From: a bacterium | GTDB taxonomy: Bacteria; Patescibacteriota; Patescibacteriia; Patescibacteriales; JAGXOH01 | Reading direction: 5' to 3' | Assembly: GCA_021106995.1 (NCBI GenBank) | Contig: JAIOTG010000121.1 | Location: 1-20,006, forward strand | Length of the DNA: 20,006 nucleotides | In this document: piece by piece, positions 7,673-15,150 of the stretch | How the letters are laid out: each line of letters begins with the position of its first letter | Numbering within the stretch: position 1 is the first letter of the stretch | Translations under genes and position numbers: made by a program | Notes under the pieces: model-generated | The model's database searches: none | What the model was told of the DNA's origin: nothing | The model's input: the letters and a program-made list of their open reading frames with translations, nothing else

Positions 7673-8086
7673 ATGAAAGCCAAGGATATGATTATTGAAT
7701 TTATAAATGTTATTTTTGGCGTTGCTATAATTTCAACTTCAATAATATATTTTATAACTGGAGACAACTTTGATAATTTTGGAAATTTTATGAAATCGCT
7801 AGCCCCTATAGCTATTTTTGCTTTATTAATGATGATTTTAAATAGCTTCAGAAAAATGGAATTAAAAAAGAGAGAGAGGGAATGTAATTTAAAAATAACT
7901 CTCGAACTCACTTATTATGATAAATTAATATCTGATTTTACGGTCTTCTTAATCCCAATGGCCATATTAGTAGTTCCCCTGTTTATGCTTGGCAAAATAG
8001 ATAAAATAGATTTAATCCAATCCCTAATAGCTTTTATAGTTATGGGATTGTGGCAAAAATATCTTTTTAATAAAGAAGATTTATGA
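7673..8086 (+). CDS. Hypothetical four-helix membrane protein
   Basis: I do not recognise a named family. The 137-residue protein shows four hydrophobic segments near 7-29, 37-57, 86-106 and 112-131, arranged as two hairpins. They are separated by a charged loop, KKRERECNLKITLELTYYDK (65-84). It begins 10 bases after the DUF2304 gene and ends in TGA, sharing ATGA with the next glycosyltransferase, so the genes are translationally coupled. The position between a GT2/DUF2304 pair and two GT4 genes suggests a role in envelope glycan assembly, which is inference. Using TGA as a stop here argues against the UGA-to-glycine recoding of some related lineages. Confidence 0.72.
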   Translation: MKAKDMIIEFINVIFGVAIISTSIIYFITGDNFDNFGNFMKSLAPIAIFALLMMILNSFRKMELKKRERECNLKITLELTYYDKLISDFTVFLIPMAILVVPLFMLGKIDKIDLIQSLIAFIVMGLWQKYLFNKEDL

Positions 8087-9177
8087 AAATAGCTCAAATA
8101 GTTTGTGCTTACCCCCCTTACCAGGGGGGTATAGGCAATTCAGCTAAAAAATTTAAAGAACTCTTAGAAAAAAAACATAAGATAAAAACTTTTACTCCTC
8201 AATATAAAAAACAAAAAAATAAAGAAGATGATGTTGTTCGTCTAAAACCCTTAATCAAATATGGAAATGCGGCTATATTGCCGCAGTTTTTTTATTTGTT
8301 AAAAAAGTATGATTGCATAATACTTCATTATCCATTTTTTGGGACTGATCTCATTATATGGCTGTATAAAATACTTTTCGGGAAAAACAAAAAACTAATA
8401 ATCCACTACCATATGGATGTTTATAAAAAAAATCTTTGGATGAAATTGACCAGTTTTCCTTCTGAAATAATAAGAAAATCTTTACTAAAAAAAGCAGATA
8501 AAATAACTTGTTTTAGTCTTGATTATATTAAAAATAGCCAAATATCAAAAATCTATAAAAAAGATAAAAATAAATTTATAAAAATCCCCTACGGAATTGA
8601 TATTAAAAAGTTTTACCCTCAAAAAAAATATATAAAAGAAGGTATAATGAAAATTATTTTTGTAGGAGGCCTTGATGATGCTCACTACTTCAAAGGCCTT
8701 AGTGTCTTAATAAAAGCCATCGAGCTAAGTAAAGAAAAAATTGAACTAAGTGTAGTTGGCGAGGGAAATAAAAAAGAATATTTTAAAAACCTAACAAAGT
8801 TAAAAGGGCTTCAAGATAAAATATTATTTCTTGATCCGGTCGAAAACTCAGAGCTTCCAAAAATCTATCGAGAAAATGATATATTAATATTACCATCCAT
8901 TGATAAAAGTGAAGCACTGGGAATAGTATTATTAGAAGCTATGGCGAGTGGACTTGGAGTTGTTGCCTCTGACTTAGCCGGAGTTAGATCCGTTTTTGAA
9001 GATCAAAAAGAAGGTCTAAAAATAAAGCCAAATAACCCTAGAGACCTGAAAGAAAAACTAGACTATCTTGCTAAAAATTGTGAGTTAAGAAAAATTATGG
9101 GAGAGAAAGCAAGAAAGAAAATAGAAATAGAATACTCTCTTAACAAAATGTCAAAGAAATTAAATTTAATCTTTTAA
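8083..9177 (+). CDS. Family 4 glycosyltransferase (GT-B fold)
   Basis: This 364-residue cytoplasmic or membrane-associated retaining glycosyltransferase likely adds a sugar to a lipid-linked or protein-linked glycan. The N-terminus has the acceptor-domain loop AYPPYQGGIGNSAKKF (9-24). The C-terminal donor domain begins at about 190 with IIFVGGLDDA and carries the EX7E motif with Glu277 and Glu285 inside SEALGIVLLEAMASG. PYGIDIKKF (169-177) is the linker typical of the family. The ATG overlaps the stop of the preceding membrane protein gene by 4 bases. It is followed after 4 bases by a second GT4 gene. The sugar specificity is not readable. A GC-rich inverted repeat lies in its 5' end. Confidence 0.88.
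   Translation: MKIAQIVCAYPPYQGGIGNSAKKFKELLEKKHKIKTFTPQYKKQKNKEDDVVRLKPLIKYGNAAILPQFFYLLKKYDCIILHYPFFGTDLIIWLYKILFGKNKKLIIHYHMDVYKKNLWMKLTSFPSEIIRKSLLKKADKITCFSLDYIKNSQISKIYKKDKNKFIKIPYGIDIKKFYPQKKYIKEGIMKIIFVGGLDDAHYFKGLSVLIKAIELSKEKIELSVVGEGNKKEYFKNLTKLKGLQDKILFLDPVENSELPKIYRENDILILPSIDKSEALGIVLLEAMASGLGVVASDLAGVRSVFEDQKEGLKIKPNNPRDLKEKLDYLAKNCELRKIMGEKARKKIEIEYSLNKMSKKLNLIF
8111..8130 (+). repeat. GC-rich perfect inverted repeat in the 5' end of the GT4 gene
   Basis: ACCCCCC (8111-8117) and GGGGGGT (8124-8130) are exact inverted copies around a 6-base loop. The hairpin begins 28 bases after the A of the start codon and stands out in very AT-rich surroundings. It encodes Tyr-Pro-Pro-Tyr-Gln-Gly-Gly, a conserved acceptor-site loop, so protein constraint may explain it. 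Confidence 0.65.
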
Positions 9178-9181
9178 AAAA

Positions 9182-10354
9182 ATGAAAATAATTTTAATAA
9201 ATAATCTATATGGGCGCTACCAAAAAGGAGGGGCTGAAAAGGTCGTTAAAGAAATGTATAATAATTTTACAAAAGATAATCATAAAACATCAATAATAAC
9301 AACTCTGCCTTATTTTAAAAAAAATCCAAAAGACAAGAATATTTATTATATTAGATCTTTTTATTATTATTTAAATAAAATACCAAAATCTTTAAGATTG
9401 CTCTGGCACTTTTTAGAGTTTCTCAACTTTAAAAAATACAGAACAATAAAGCGTATTATAAAAAAAGAAAAGCCTGATTTGATAATTACACATAATTTAA
9501 CAGGTCTAGGGAAAATAGCTTTTATTGCAATAAGAAAATCGAAAAAAAGACACTTTCACATACTTCATGATATTCAACTAATCCATCCTAGTGGTTTGAT
9601 AATTTTTGGCGAAGAAAAAAAAATAAAAAGTTTTTTATCAAAAGTTTTTTATAATTTTAATAAAAAAATTATAAAATCACCCGAAGTTGTTATCTCCCCT
9701 TCCAGATGGTTATTAAAAATTCATACAAAATTAGGATTTTTTGATAATTCAAATAAAAAAATAATACTAAATCCAATTAATTTTAACAATTTTAAAACAA
9801 AAAATAAAGTAGACAATCAAAAATTTAATTTACTTTTCGCAGGACAAATAGAATATCACAAAGGGGTTGTTTTTCTATTAGAAGCATTTAAAAAAATAAA
9901 CTTAAACAAAGATTTAAAAGATAAGATAAAATTAAATATAGTCGGGAAAGGAACAGGGCTGGAAAAATATAAACAACTATACCAGGGTGAAAATAATATT
10001 AAATTCTTAGGGTGGCTTAATAAAAACGAACTTGAAAAAGAATTAAAAAAAACAAACATTATTATAGTACCCTCGATATGCTACGAAAACTCGCCAACTA
10101 TAATTTACGAGGCAATTAATTTTGAAATTCCGATATTAGCCTCAAATATCGGAGGAATTCCTGAAATAATAACAAATCAAAAGGGACAATTATTTAAACC
10201 GGCCGACTCCCTTGATTTGTACAATAAAATAAAAAAAGCTTTCTATAACTATGAAAGCTTAAAGAAGGGAGTAAAAATTAATAAAGAAATGATAAAAAAC
10301 TCTAACTCAAAAAATTACTTTGATAAAATACTCAATTTATTTTATAAAAACTAA
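9182..10354 (+). CDS. Family 4 glycosyltransferase (GT-B fold), second copy
   Basis: The 390-residue protein is a second retaining GT4 enzyme, clearly diverged from its upstream neighbour. The N-terminal donor/acceptor loop contains GGAEKVV (16-22), typical of GT4 proteins that start with a LYGRYQKGGAE-like motif. The donor domain starts near NLLFAGQIEYHKGV (216-229) and has the EX7E pair Glu302 and Glu310 within YENSPTIIYEA, followed by SNIGGIPEII (321-330). It is Lys- and Asn-rich, in line with the local AT bias. It lies 4 bases after the first GT4 gene and ends in TAA inside a 4-base convergent overlap with the minus-strand pilus operon. The substrate is unknown; glycan chain elongation is inferred. 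Confidence 0.88.
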   Translation: MKIILINNLYGRYQKGGAEKVVKEMYNNFTKDNHKTSIITTLPYFKKNPKDKNIYYIRSFYYYLNKIPKSLRLLWHFLEFLNFKKYRTIKRIIKKEKPDLIITHNLTGLGKIAFIAIRKSKKRHFHILHDIQLIHPSGLIIFGEEKKIKSFLSKVFYNFNKKIIKSPEVVISPSRWLLKIHTKLGFFDNSNKKIILNPINFNNFKTKNKVDNQKFNLLFAGQIEYHKGVVFLLEAFKKINLNKDLKDKIKLNIVGKGTGLEKYKQLYQGENNIKFLGWLNKNELEKELKKTNIIIVPSICYENSPTIIYEAINFEIPILASNIGGIPEIITNQKGQLFKPADSLDLYNKIKKAFYNYESLKKGVKINKEMIKNSNSKNYFDKILNLFYKN

Positions 10355-11091
10355 GGTATACAAAATTTAACAGCTGAATTTTCAACTTCCCTCTCAACAA
10401 AACCGGTTAAAGTAACTTCTGCCGGGGTATCCAAGCTGTCATCGCCCTCATTATCATAAAGTTTAGCTATCTTTATATATTTAACTTTAAAGTCAACATT
10501 ACTAACATCATATTCCCCTAAAACGGTTTTATTCTCCTGTGGACAAGCACTGGGTGAAGGAACATTACCTAAACTAAACCAATTTTCTCCGTCACCGCTA
10601 ACATAAACCTGATAAGCGTCGCATCTTACTATACTGGGCCATTTCATACTTAAAGAAGTCGGTTCCACTGCTTCATTGGATTCATAAACCATAAAATTTT
10701 TATTAGGATCGCCGTCATGATCTAAGTGTATTTCCGAACTAGTCCAAATACAATCAGCCCCAAAACCAACTCCCATAGAAGGATTACAAACTAATGTGGT
10801 GCTTACCTTAAACCTCTTAAAGGATTTACAATCACCATCAAGGCAAGAAAATATTTCCCTATTCTCATTGTCTTGTTCTTTTTCAGACTCTATTTTGTTA
10901 AATAAGTTATCTAGCTCATCTATATTAACCCTTTTAGTACTCCCAGCTTTATATAAATCAGTGTTGTCAGCCCAACCAATAGGGAGATAAAAATTTTGGT
11001 ACAAAAACCAAAAAGAATATAATAACAAAGATGAAACTAAAAAAAATAGTATTAAGTAAATCCAGTGTTTGTATTTATTTATTTCAAACAT
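10351..11091 (-). CDS. Membrane-anchored ectodomain protein in the PilP position, with discoidin-like C-terminus
   Basis: I do not recognise a named family. The 246-residue protein has one N-terminal membrane helix (about 10-31) and then an extracytoplasmic part. A charged helix near 52-77 (VNIDELDNLFNKIESEKEQD) is followed by a beta-rich domain with seven cysteines after the helix. The C-terminal part, with YQVYVSGDGENWFSLG (160-175) and VKYIKIA (203-209), resembles the ends of F5/8 type C (discoidin-like) domains, a tentative fold match. The gene ends in TAG and starts 6 bases after pilO, where pilP sits in diderm pilus operons. There is no secretin here, so a true PilP role is doubtful. 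A surface-exposed adhesin or scaffold linked to the PilMNO complex is my inference. Confidence 0.62.
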   Translation of the reverse strand: MFEINKYKHWIYLILFFLVSSLLLYSFWFLYQNFYLPIGWADNTDLYKAGSTKRVNIDELDNLFNKIESEKEQDNENREIFSCLDGDCKSFKRFKVSTTLVCNPSMGVGFGADCIWTSSEIHLDHDGDPNKNFMVYESNEAVEPTSLSMKWPSIVRCDAYQVYVSGDGENWFSLGNVPSPSACPQENKTVLGEYDVSNVDFKVKYIKIAKLYDNEGDDSLDTPAEVTLTGFVEREVENSAVKFCIP

Positions 11092-11097
11092 ATAAAA

Positions 11098-11688
11098 TTA
11101 ATTAGTCCAAAAAGTTTTAGCTGTTATAAAAAAGGAGACATAGACATCTCCATCAGAGCCCAATCCTAAAATATTTCTAGGTTTTGAAATAACCCTAACA
11201 TCTAAAGACTCAATGTCTATCGTTTTTTCTAAATTTGTTAAATCGTTTAAATATTTTAATTGATCTTCAAACCTGCCCTCTGTAGAAATTTTAATAGGGA
11301 CTTCTTTATAAATATTTTTTTTCTTTGCTAGATCATACTCGATTCTAGGAGTCTGACTTATATTATTGTTTTCAGCCACGCTTTCCAGGGAAGATATAAA
11401 TTCAATCTGTTCATCAGGATTAATTAAAAAACTTTCGATAACACTTATTTTCTTATTAATTTCAGGGGCTTGTTTTGATAATATTTTAGCATTAATACCT
11501 GATAAATATTTTTCTTCAATTTTTAATCTTATATCTCTGATATCATTTCTAGTTTTCTTTATTTCATTAATTCCAGGCATAATAATGAAAAAAAATAGCA
11601 AAAAACAAACAAGAATAGTAGAAAATAAAAGAATAATTATCTTGTTTTTTATATTTAATTTAAATTTTTGAGTGTATTTAAAATCCAT
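11098..11688 (-). CDS. pilO: Type IV pilus inner-membrane component PilO-like
   Basis: PilO pairs with PilN in the inner-membrane alignment complex that links cytoplasmic PilM to the pilus base. The 196-residue protein has a short cytoplasmic N-terminus, one membrane helix (about 17-37), a coiled-coil region (about 40-85, rich in Lys, Glu and Ile) and a C-terminal alpha/beta domain. This matches the PilO layout and usual size. The C-terminal pattern VPIKISTEGRFEDQLKYLND (129-148) is typical of the family's ferredoxin-like fold. It begins 5 bases after the pilN stop and ends 6 bases before the PilP-position gene. Sequence identity to model PilO cannot be judged here; order and topology carry the call. 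Confidence 0.82.
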   Translation of the reverse strand: MDFKYTQKFKLNIKNKIIILLFSTILVCFLLFFFIIMPGINEIKKTRNDIRDIRLKIEEKYLSGINAKILSKQAPEINKKISVIESFLINPDEQIEFISSLESVAENNNISQTPRIEYDLAKKKNIYKEVPIKISTEGRFEDQLKYLNDLTNLEKTIDIESLDVRVISKPRNILGLGSDGDVYVSFFITAKTFWTN

Positions 11689-11693
11689 AATAA

Positions 11694-12218
11694 CTACTTT
11701 ATATTCAAATTGGCCTCTAAATCAAAACTTATATACTCTTTTTGAAAAATATTCGTTATGGGTAAATTTATATCAAAAAAATATTTAGATTTATCTAAAT
11801 CTTCTTTTAATTCAATCAAGGAATCTCTACTATGGGCCACTCCTTTTAATTTTATTTTCTTTAAATTATTATCTATCTCCAGATTATTAATACATGAAAA
11901 ATCTTTAAATATTAAACTTGAGCTAGCCATCACATTAACCCAGTCCGTCCTTTTCTTATTGATTTTAGATATTTCATTTATTTTAGTATTTATATTAGAA
12001 ACTTTGATTGGCTCTTCCACATCAGCTCCCATTAAAAAATTAGTACTGTCAATAACATTATAGAAATTAGACAAAACCTTACTGGATGAAAAAAACAAAC
12101 CTGAAATAAAAACCAAGGTCAAAATGAGACTAGCACAAATACGCCCCAGAATATTATAGGTATATCTTAGTTTTAATTCTTTTTTAAATTTATATGGAAG
12201 TAAATTTAGATAAATCAT
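11694..12218 (-). CDS. pilN: Type IV pilus inner-membrane component PilN-like
   Basis: PilN has a short cytoplasmic segment that docks on PilM, one membrane helix and an extracytoplasmic domain dimerising with PilO. I chose the ATG at 12218, 1 base after the pilM stop, instead of an upstream ATG at 12260 that would overlap pilM by 41 bases. The chosen start gives MIYLNLLPYKFKKE, placing the conserved PilN N-terminal NLLP motif at residues 5-8. This 174-residue form has its helix near 25-44, then a coiled stretch and an alpha/beta domain. The gene ends in TAG. It lies between pilM and pilO in the conserved order. Confidence 0.85.
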   Translation of the reverse strand: MIYLNLLPYKFKKELKLRYTYNILGRICASLILTLVFISGLFFSSSKVLSNFYNVIDSTNFLMGADVEEPIKVSNINTKINEISKINKKRTDWVNVMASSSLIFKDFSCINNLEIDNNLKKIKLKGVAHSRDSLIELKEDLDKSKYFFDINLPITNIFQKEYISFDLEANLNIK

Positions 12219-12219
12219 A

Positions 12220-13302
12220 TTATAATTCTTTTTTAAAAATTCCAGACAAGGCCAGTCCAACGGCAGTGGAATAAATTAATTTATCATTTTTTTTAAGTAA
12301 AGCTTCGCTTTTTTCGGTTAAACTTATATGAAGCAAAGGATTTCCTTTTACAATGTCAACTGAAGGAGGAAGAGAGGTTATGGAGTTTTTTAAATTTTTC
12401 AGATGAGCTCCTCCTCCTAACAAAACAAGACCTTCTATTCTACCCCTGTCAGAAAAATTCTCATAATAAAACTCCAAAACTCGACCTAATTTTTGATCTA
12501 ACTGCTTGTAATAATCATCTAATATATTTTTAACTTCTTTATAGTATTTGCTTTTCTCGGTTAATTTCTTTTTCATTTTATCTGCTTCCAATTCTTTTAT
12601 ATCTAACTTTTCAGCAATTGTCCTGGTAATTTTTTTTCCTGAAACAGGAACGCTAAAAGTAAAAAGAATAGTATTTTTTGAATATACAAATACATTAGTG
12701 TGAGCATATCCTAAATCTACAACAATATAATTTTTACCTAAACTAGTTTTATAATTTGGGTCCTCCTCTTCCAACACACTTCTAACGATAGCCAGGGGTT
12801 CTATTTCAAGGGCTTCTACTGACAAATTAGCCTTAGTAAAAAGATTATAATATTGATCAACTATCTTTTTAGGGGCTACCCCCACTAATATTAAATGTTT
12901 GTTGTTTTTTTTCTCAATCTCCTGCCAGTCTATATATATTTCCTGAGAAGAAAAAGGTATATGCTTTTCTATTTCTGCCTCTATGGCTTCTGATAAATTA
13001 CCAAAACCGGAGCTTATTTCAATCAGTTTTACGAAAGATCTACTTTCGGGTAAACAAGCAACAACCCTGTCAGAATTAACTTTTCCAAAAAAAGGTTTTT
13101 CAATTAAGCTATGAAGAAAGTCAACCGCTCTTTTTTCATCTTTTATCTCCCCTTCTTCAATAACCCCAGAAGGTAAGCTTATTTTATTCATGCATTGAAT
13201 TCTTATATCACTCCCACTTTTTTCTAATTCTACCATTTTTATAGAATAATCAGATATATCAATTCCAAGAGGATAACTTTTATTGTCGCCACTAAATAGC
13301 AT
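12220..13302 (-). CDS. pilM: Type IV pilus assembly protein PilM, actin-like ATPase
   Basis: PilM is a cytoplasmic actin/FtsA-fold protein that binds ATP and the N-terminus of PilN, coupling the motor to the inner-membrane complex. The 360-residue length is usual. Motifs in order are the phosphate-1 loop LGIDISDYSIKMVEL (12-26), EIEPLA (166-171), the phosphate-2 loop VVDLGYAHTNVFVY (194-207) and the adenosine-site VLLGGGAHLKNL (293-304). It is preceded by the PilX-like gene with a 36-base gap that contains a good extended -10 promoter candidate, so pilMNO may be transcribed separately. The pilN ATG follows its stop by 1 base. Confidence 0.93.
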   Translation of the reverse strand: MLFSGDNKSYPLGIDISDYSIKMVELEKSGSDIRIQCMNKISLPSGVIEEGEIKDEKRAVDFLHSLIEKPFFGKVNSDRVVACLPESRSFVKLIEISSGFGNLSEAIEAEIEKHIPFSSQEIYIDWQEIEKKNNKHLILVGVAPKKIVDQYYNLFTKANLSVEALEIEPLAIVRSVLEEEDPNYKTSLGKNYIVVDLGYAHTNVFVYSKNTILFTFSVPVSGKKITRTIAEKLDIKELEADKMKKKLTEKSKYYKEVKNILDDYYKQLDQKLGRVLEFYYENFSDRGRIEGLVLLGGGAHLKNLKNSITSLPPSVDIVKGNPLLHISLTEKSEALLKKNDKLIYSTAVGLALSGIFKKEL

Positions 13303-13327
13303 AAAGTTTATATTTAATTTAACTTAA

Positions 13328-13357
13328 ATTATATCAGATTAATACTCTTCCTCCCAA
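13328..13357 (-). promoter_or_regulatory. Candidate internal promoter of the pilM-pilN-pilO sub-operon
   Basis: On the minus strand, TTGGGA (13357-13352) is followed after 18 bases by TATAAT (13333-13328), with TG one base before the -10 making an extended -10 element. The site covers the 3' end of the PilX-like gene. Transcription would start near 13321, about 19 bases before the pilM ATG at 13302. AT-rich sequence makes chance -10 matches common, but the extended form and spacing support the call. Confidence 0.45.
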
Positions 13358-14577
13358 TGCTCAACTGAAACAACAGGAGAAAATTCAGTATTTTCCAAAC
13401 TATCATTAACGTTTATTTCACTATAATTTATATTTAAATCCTGCCAAACACTAAAAACTCTGAATTCTCTAGCAAAAATACCACCGTTAACAACAACGTC
13501 ATCAGAAAAATCAGAAAAAGAAAAATCTTTAGTGGCATAAAGTATTCCGTTAATATCACCTGATTTAACACAAAAATCAAATTTGATATCACCGTTAGCG
13601 ACCAACCCAGATGGTTCGCCTGGCTCATGATTAATGGTTAAATCAGTGTAATCACTACAACAAAAAATAAACCAACAAGCCTCCCCTAAAATTATATCAC
13701 CGTCAGCCACTAAAAGACCGTTAATAGTTACATCCACATTCTCGTCAAAGATGGCATCTCCTTCAATATAAGTTATATCACTGTCTAATATTAAAGAACC
13801 CCCATCGGCATTATCAATTAAATCCTCGAAATCATCTTCGCTGTAAATAATGTCGGCTCTGGCCTTATAAGAATTAGGATCCCCTGGATCATCAAAGGAA
13901 ACAGATGGCATTTCGACCTCTTCAGGAGGAGAAGGAGAACCACCGTGCAGGATATCCCCGCCAACATTTACGTCAGCAAAAAAAGACTTATTATAATCAT
14001 TTACCGCCCTCAAATCATGTTCGATATTAAAATCTGTCCCCCATCCGCTTACATCTATATCATGGTTAGAATGAACACTACTGGTAGAAACATTAACATC
14101 GCTCAAAAAAATACTTATATCATTGCCTGTTAAAATCCCTATTCCGCTTACATCACTACTAGAAGCTATGGCTTTGTAAACGCTTGTCTTAACAACTCTC
14201 TGACTAACACTCCCTGATATAGTTGAAACAGTCCCCGTAGAAACAATATCTCCCTGAGCCAGCCCGGTATTTTCTAAAAAAACTTCGTAAGATCCGTTAC
14301 CAGAACCAAAAGGTTCATTTTGAGAAAACCCCACGCTCCAATTAGGATCAGTTTCAAAATTATTTTTATATATCTCGTTGTTTTTTAGTCTCCAAATCAT
14401 CTCTTCAATTCCAGCCTCGGCTAAATGATAAGTTTCCAAACCTTTAAATTGACTGTCAGAGACCTTCTTCTCAGTTGAAGAAAAAGTTAAATAATAAAGA
14501 GAAAGTGACAAAAGCAAGCCCATCAACAAGATAACTACGATTAAACTAGATCCTTTTTTATCTAAATAAATTTTCAT
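13339..14577 (-). CDS. PilX-like minor pilin with a large beta-rich extracellular domain
   Basis: The N-terminus is PilX-like: a short basic leader ending KKG at residue 9, then a hydrophobic helix SSLIVVILLMGLLLSLSLYY (10-29), followed by ETYHLAEAGIEEMIWRLKN (48-66). The Glu at mature position +5 is missing (Val14), which is frequent in PilX/GspK-type proteins. The remaining roughly 330 residues are beta-rich, with repeated short turns and Asp/Asn/Gly-rich hydrophobic strands. The pattern is compatible with a beta-helix or bactofilin-like domain, with cysteines near EACWFIFCC (about 310). At 412 residues it is far larger than ordinary PilX, so it may form the adhesive tip. It starts 6 bases after the PilW-like gene and precedes pilM. 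Confidence 0.75.
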   Translation of the reverse strand: MKIYLDKKGSSLIVVILLMGLLLSLSLYYLTFSSTEKKVSDSQFKGLETYHLAEAGIEEMIWRLKNNEIYKNNFETDPNWSVGFSQNEPFGSGNGSYEVFLENTGLAQGDIVSTGTVSTISGSVSQRVVKTSVYKAIASSSDVSGIGILTGNDISIFLSDVNVSTSSVHSNHDIDVSGWGTDFNIEHDLRAVNDYNKSFFADVNVGGDILHGGSPSPPEEVEMPSVSFDDPGDPNSYKARADIIYSEDDFEDLIDNADGGSLILDSDITYIEGDAIFDENVDVTINGLLVADGDIILGEACWFIFCCSDYTDLTINHEPGEPSGLVANGDIKFDFCVKSGDINGILYATKDFSFSDFSDDVVVNGGIFAREFRVFSVWQDLNINYSEINVNDSLENTEFSPVVSVEHWEEEY

Positions 14578-14583
14578 AATAAA

Positions 14584-15150
14584 TTAATTTCGACTAAAAA
14601 TATTAGTCTTAATTTTAAATTCTTCATCTCTATTAGCCAGAGTGGTAGAGGCGTAAACAAGCCCGTATTCACCCCAAAATTCTATATTCTTAAAATATTC
14701 ACCCACTACCCTGTCTTCTAAAACAACATTCTCTGGGAGATCACTGTCTTCATTTCTACTATTATACCTAACATAAATATCTGGTTCTTCGTTAAAATAA
14801 TAAGCTATTTTAGCCCGTCTCAAATTACTACCACTTAAATAATAATAAACGTAAGTAATCTCATTAGAATCATGCCCATCCTGAAATAATATTTCAGTTT
14901 CAGTTTCACTACTAGAGCTTGCTAAAGGAGTTGCTATCTCAACTGATTGTCTAAGCTCTCTGCTTAACCGATCAAACGCCACTCGTCCATTTTGAACTAA
15001 CTCCATTTTATTTTCTGATGACGTATAACTTCTCTGAGAAATAGTGTAAAGCGAGCCAGAAATCATTATTATTAAAACAAATATCGAAACAGCAACTACT
15101 ATCTCAAGTAAAGTAAAGCCTCTATTTAATTTTAATTCTTTTTTAATCAT
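14584..15150 (-). CDS. PilW-like minor type IV prepilin
   Basis: The 188-residue protein has a class III prepilin signal: basic leader MIKKELKLNR, Gly11 and then FTLLEIVVAVSIF, so prepilin peptidase would cut after Gly11 and Glu is at mature +5. The hydrophobic helix continues to about residue 32. A region with QNGRVAFDRLSRELRQS (48-64) follows, which is typical of PilW/GspJ-type minor pilins. The C-terminal globular part is rich in beta strands. Its ATG overlaps the stop of the preceding PsbP-like gene by 8 bases. Assignment to PilW/GspJ rather than PilE rests on the R-rich helix and the position beside PilX. Confidence 0.82.
   Translation of the reverse strand: MIKKELKLNRGFTLLEIVVAVSIFVLIIMISGSLYTISQRSYTSSENKMELVQNGRVAFDRLSRELRQSVEIATPLASSSSETETEILFQDGHDSNEITYVYYYLSGSNLRRAKIAYYFNEEPDIYVRYNSRNEDSDLPENVVLEDRVVGEYFKNIEFWGEYGLVYASTTLANRDEEFKIKTNIFSRN

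Noticed and set aside
10362..10382. Short inverted repeat near the convergent junction as a terminator
   Set aside because: The arms are only A/T pairs with a 9-base loop and no clear U tract, and it lies in the coding 3' end of the minus-strand gene.
12219..12260. Upstream ATG of pilN giving 14 extra residues
   Set aside because: It overlaps pilM by 41 bases and would bury the conserved NLLP motif; the ATG at 12218 places it correctly.
13434..13628. Additional minus-strand frame inside the PilX-like gene
   Set aside because: It overlaps a longer frame with a clear PilX-type N-terminus; its hydrophobic character is a frame-shadow effect.
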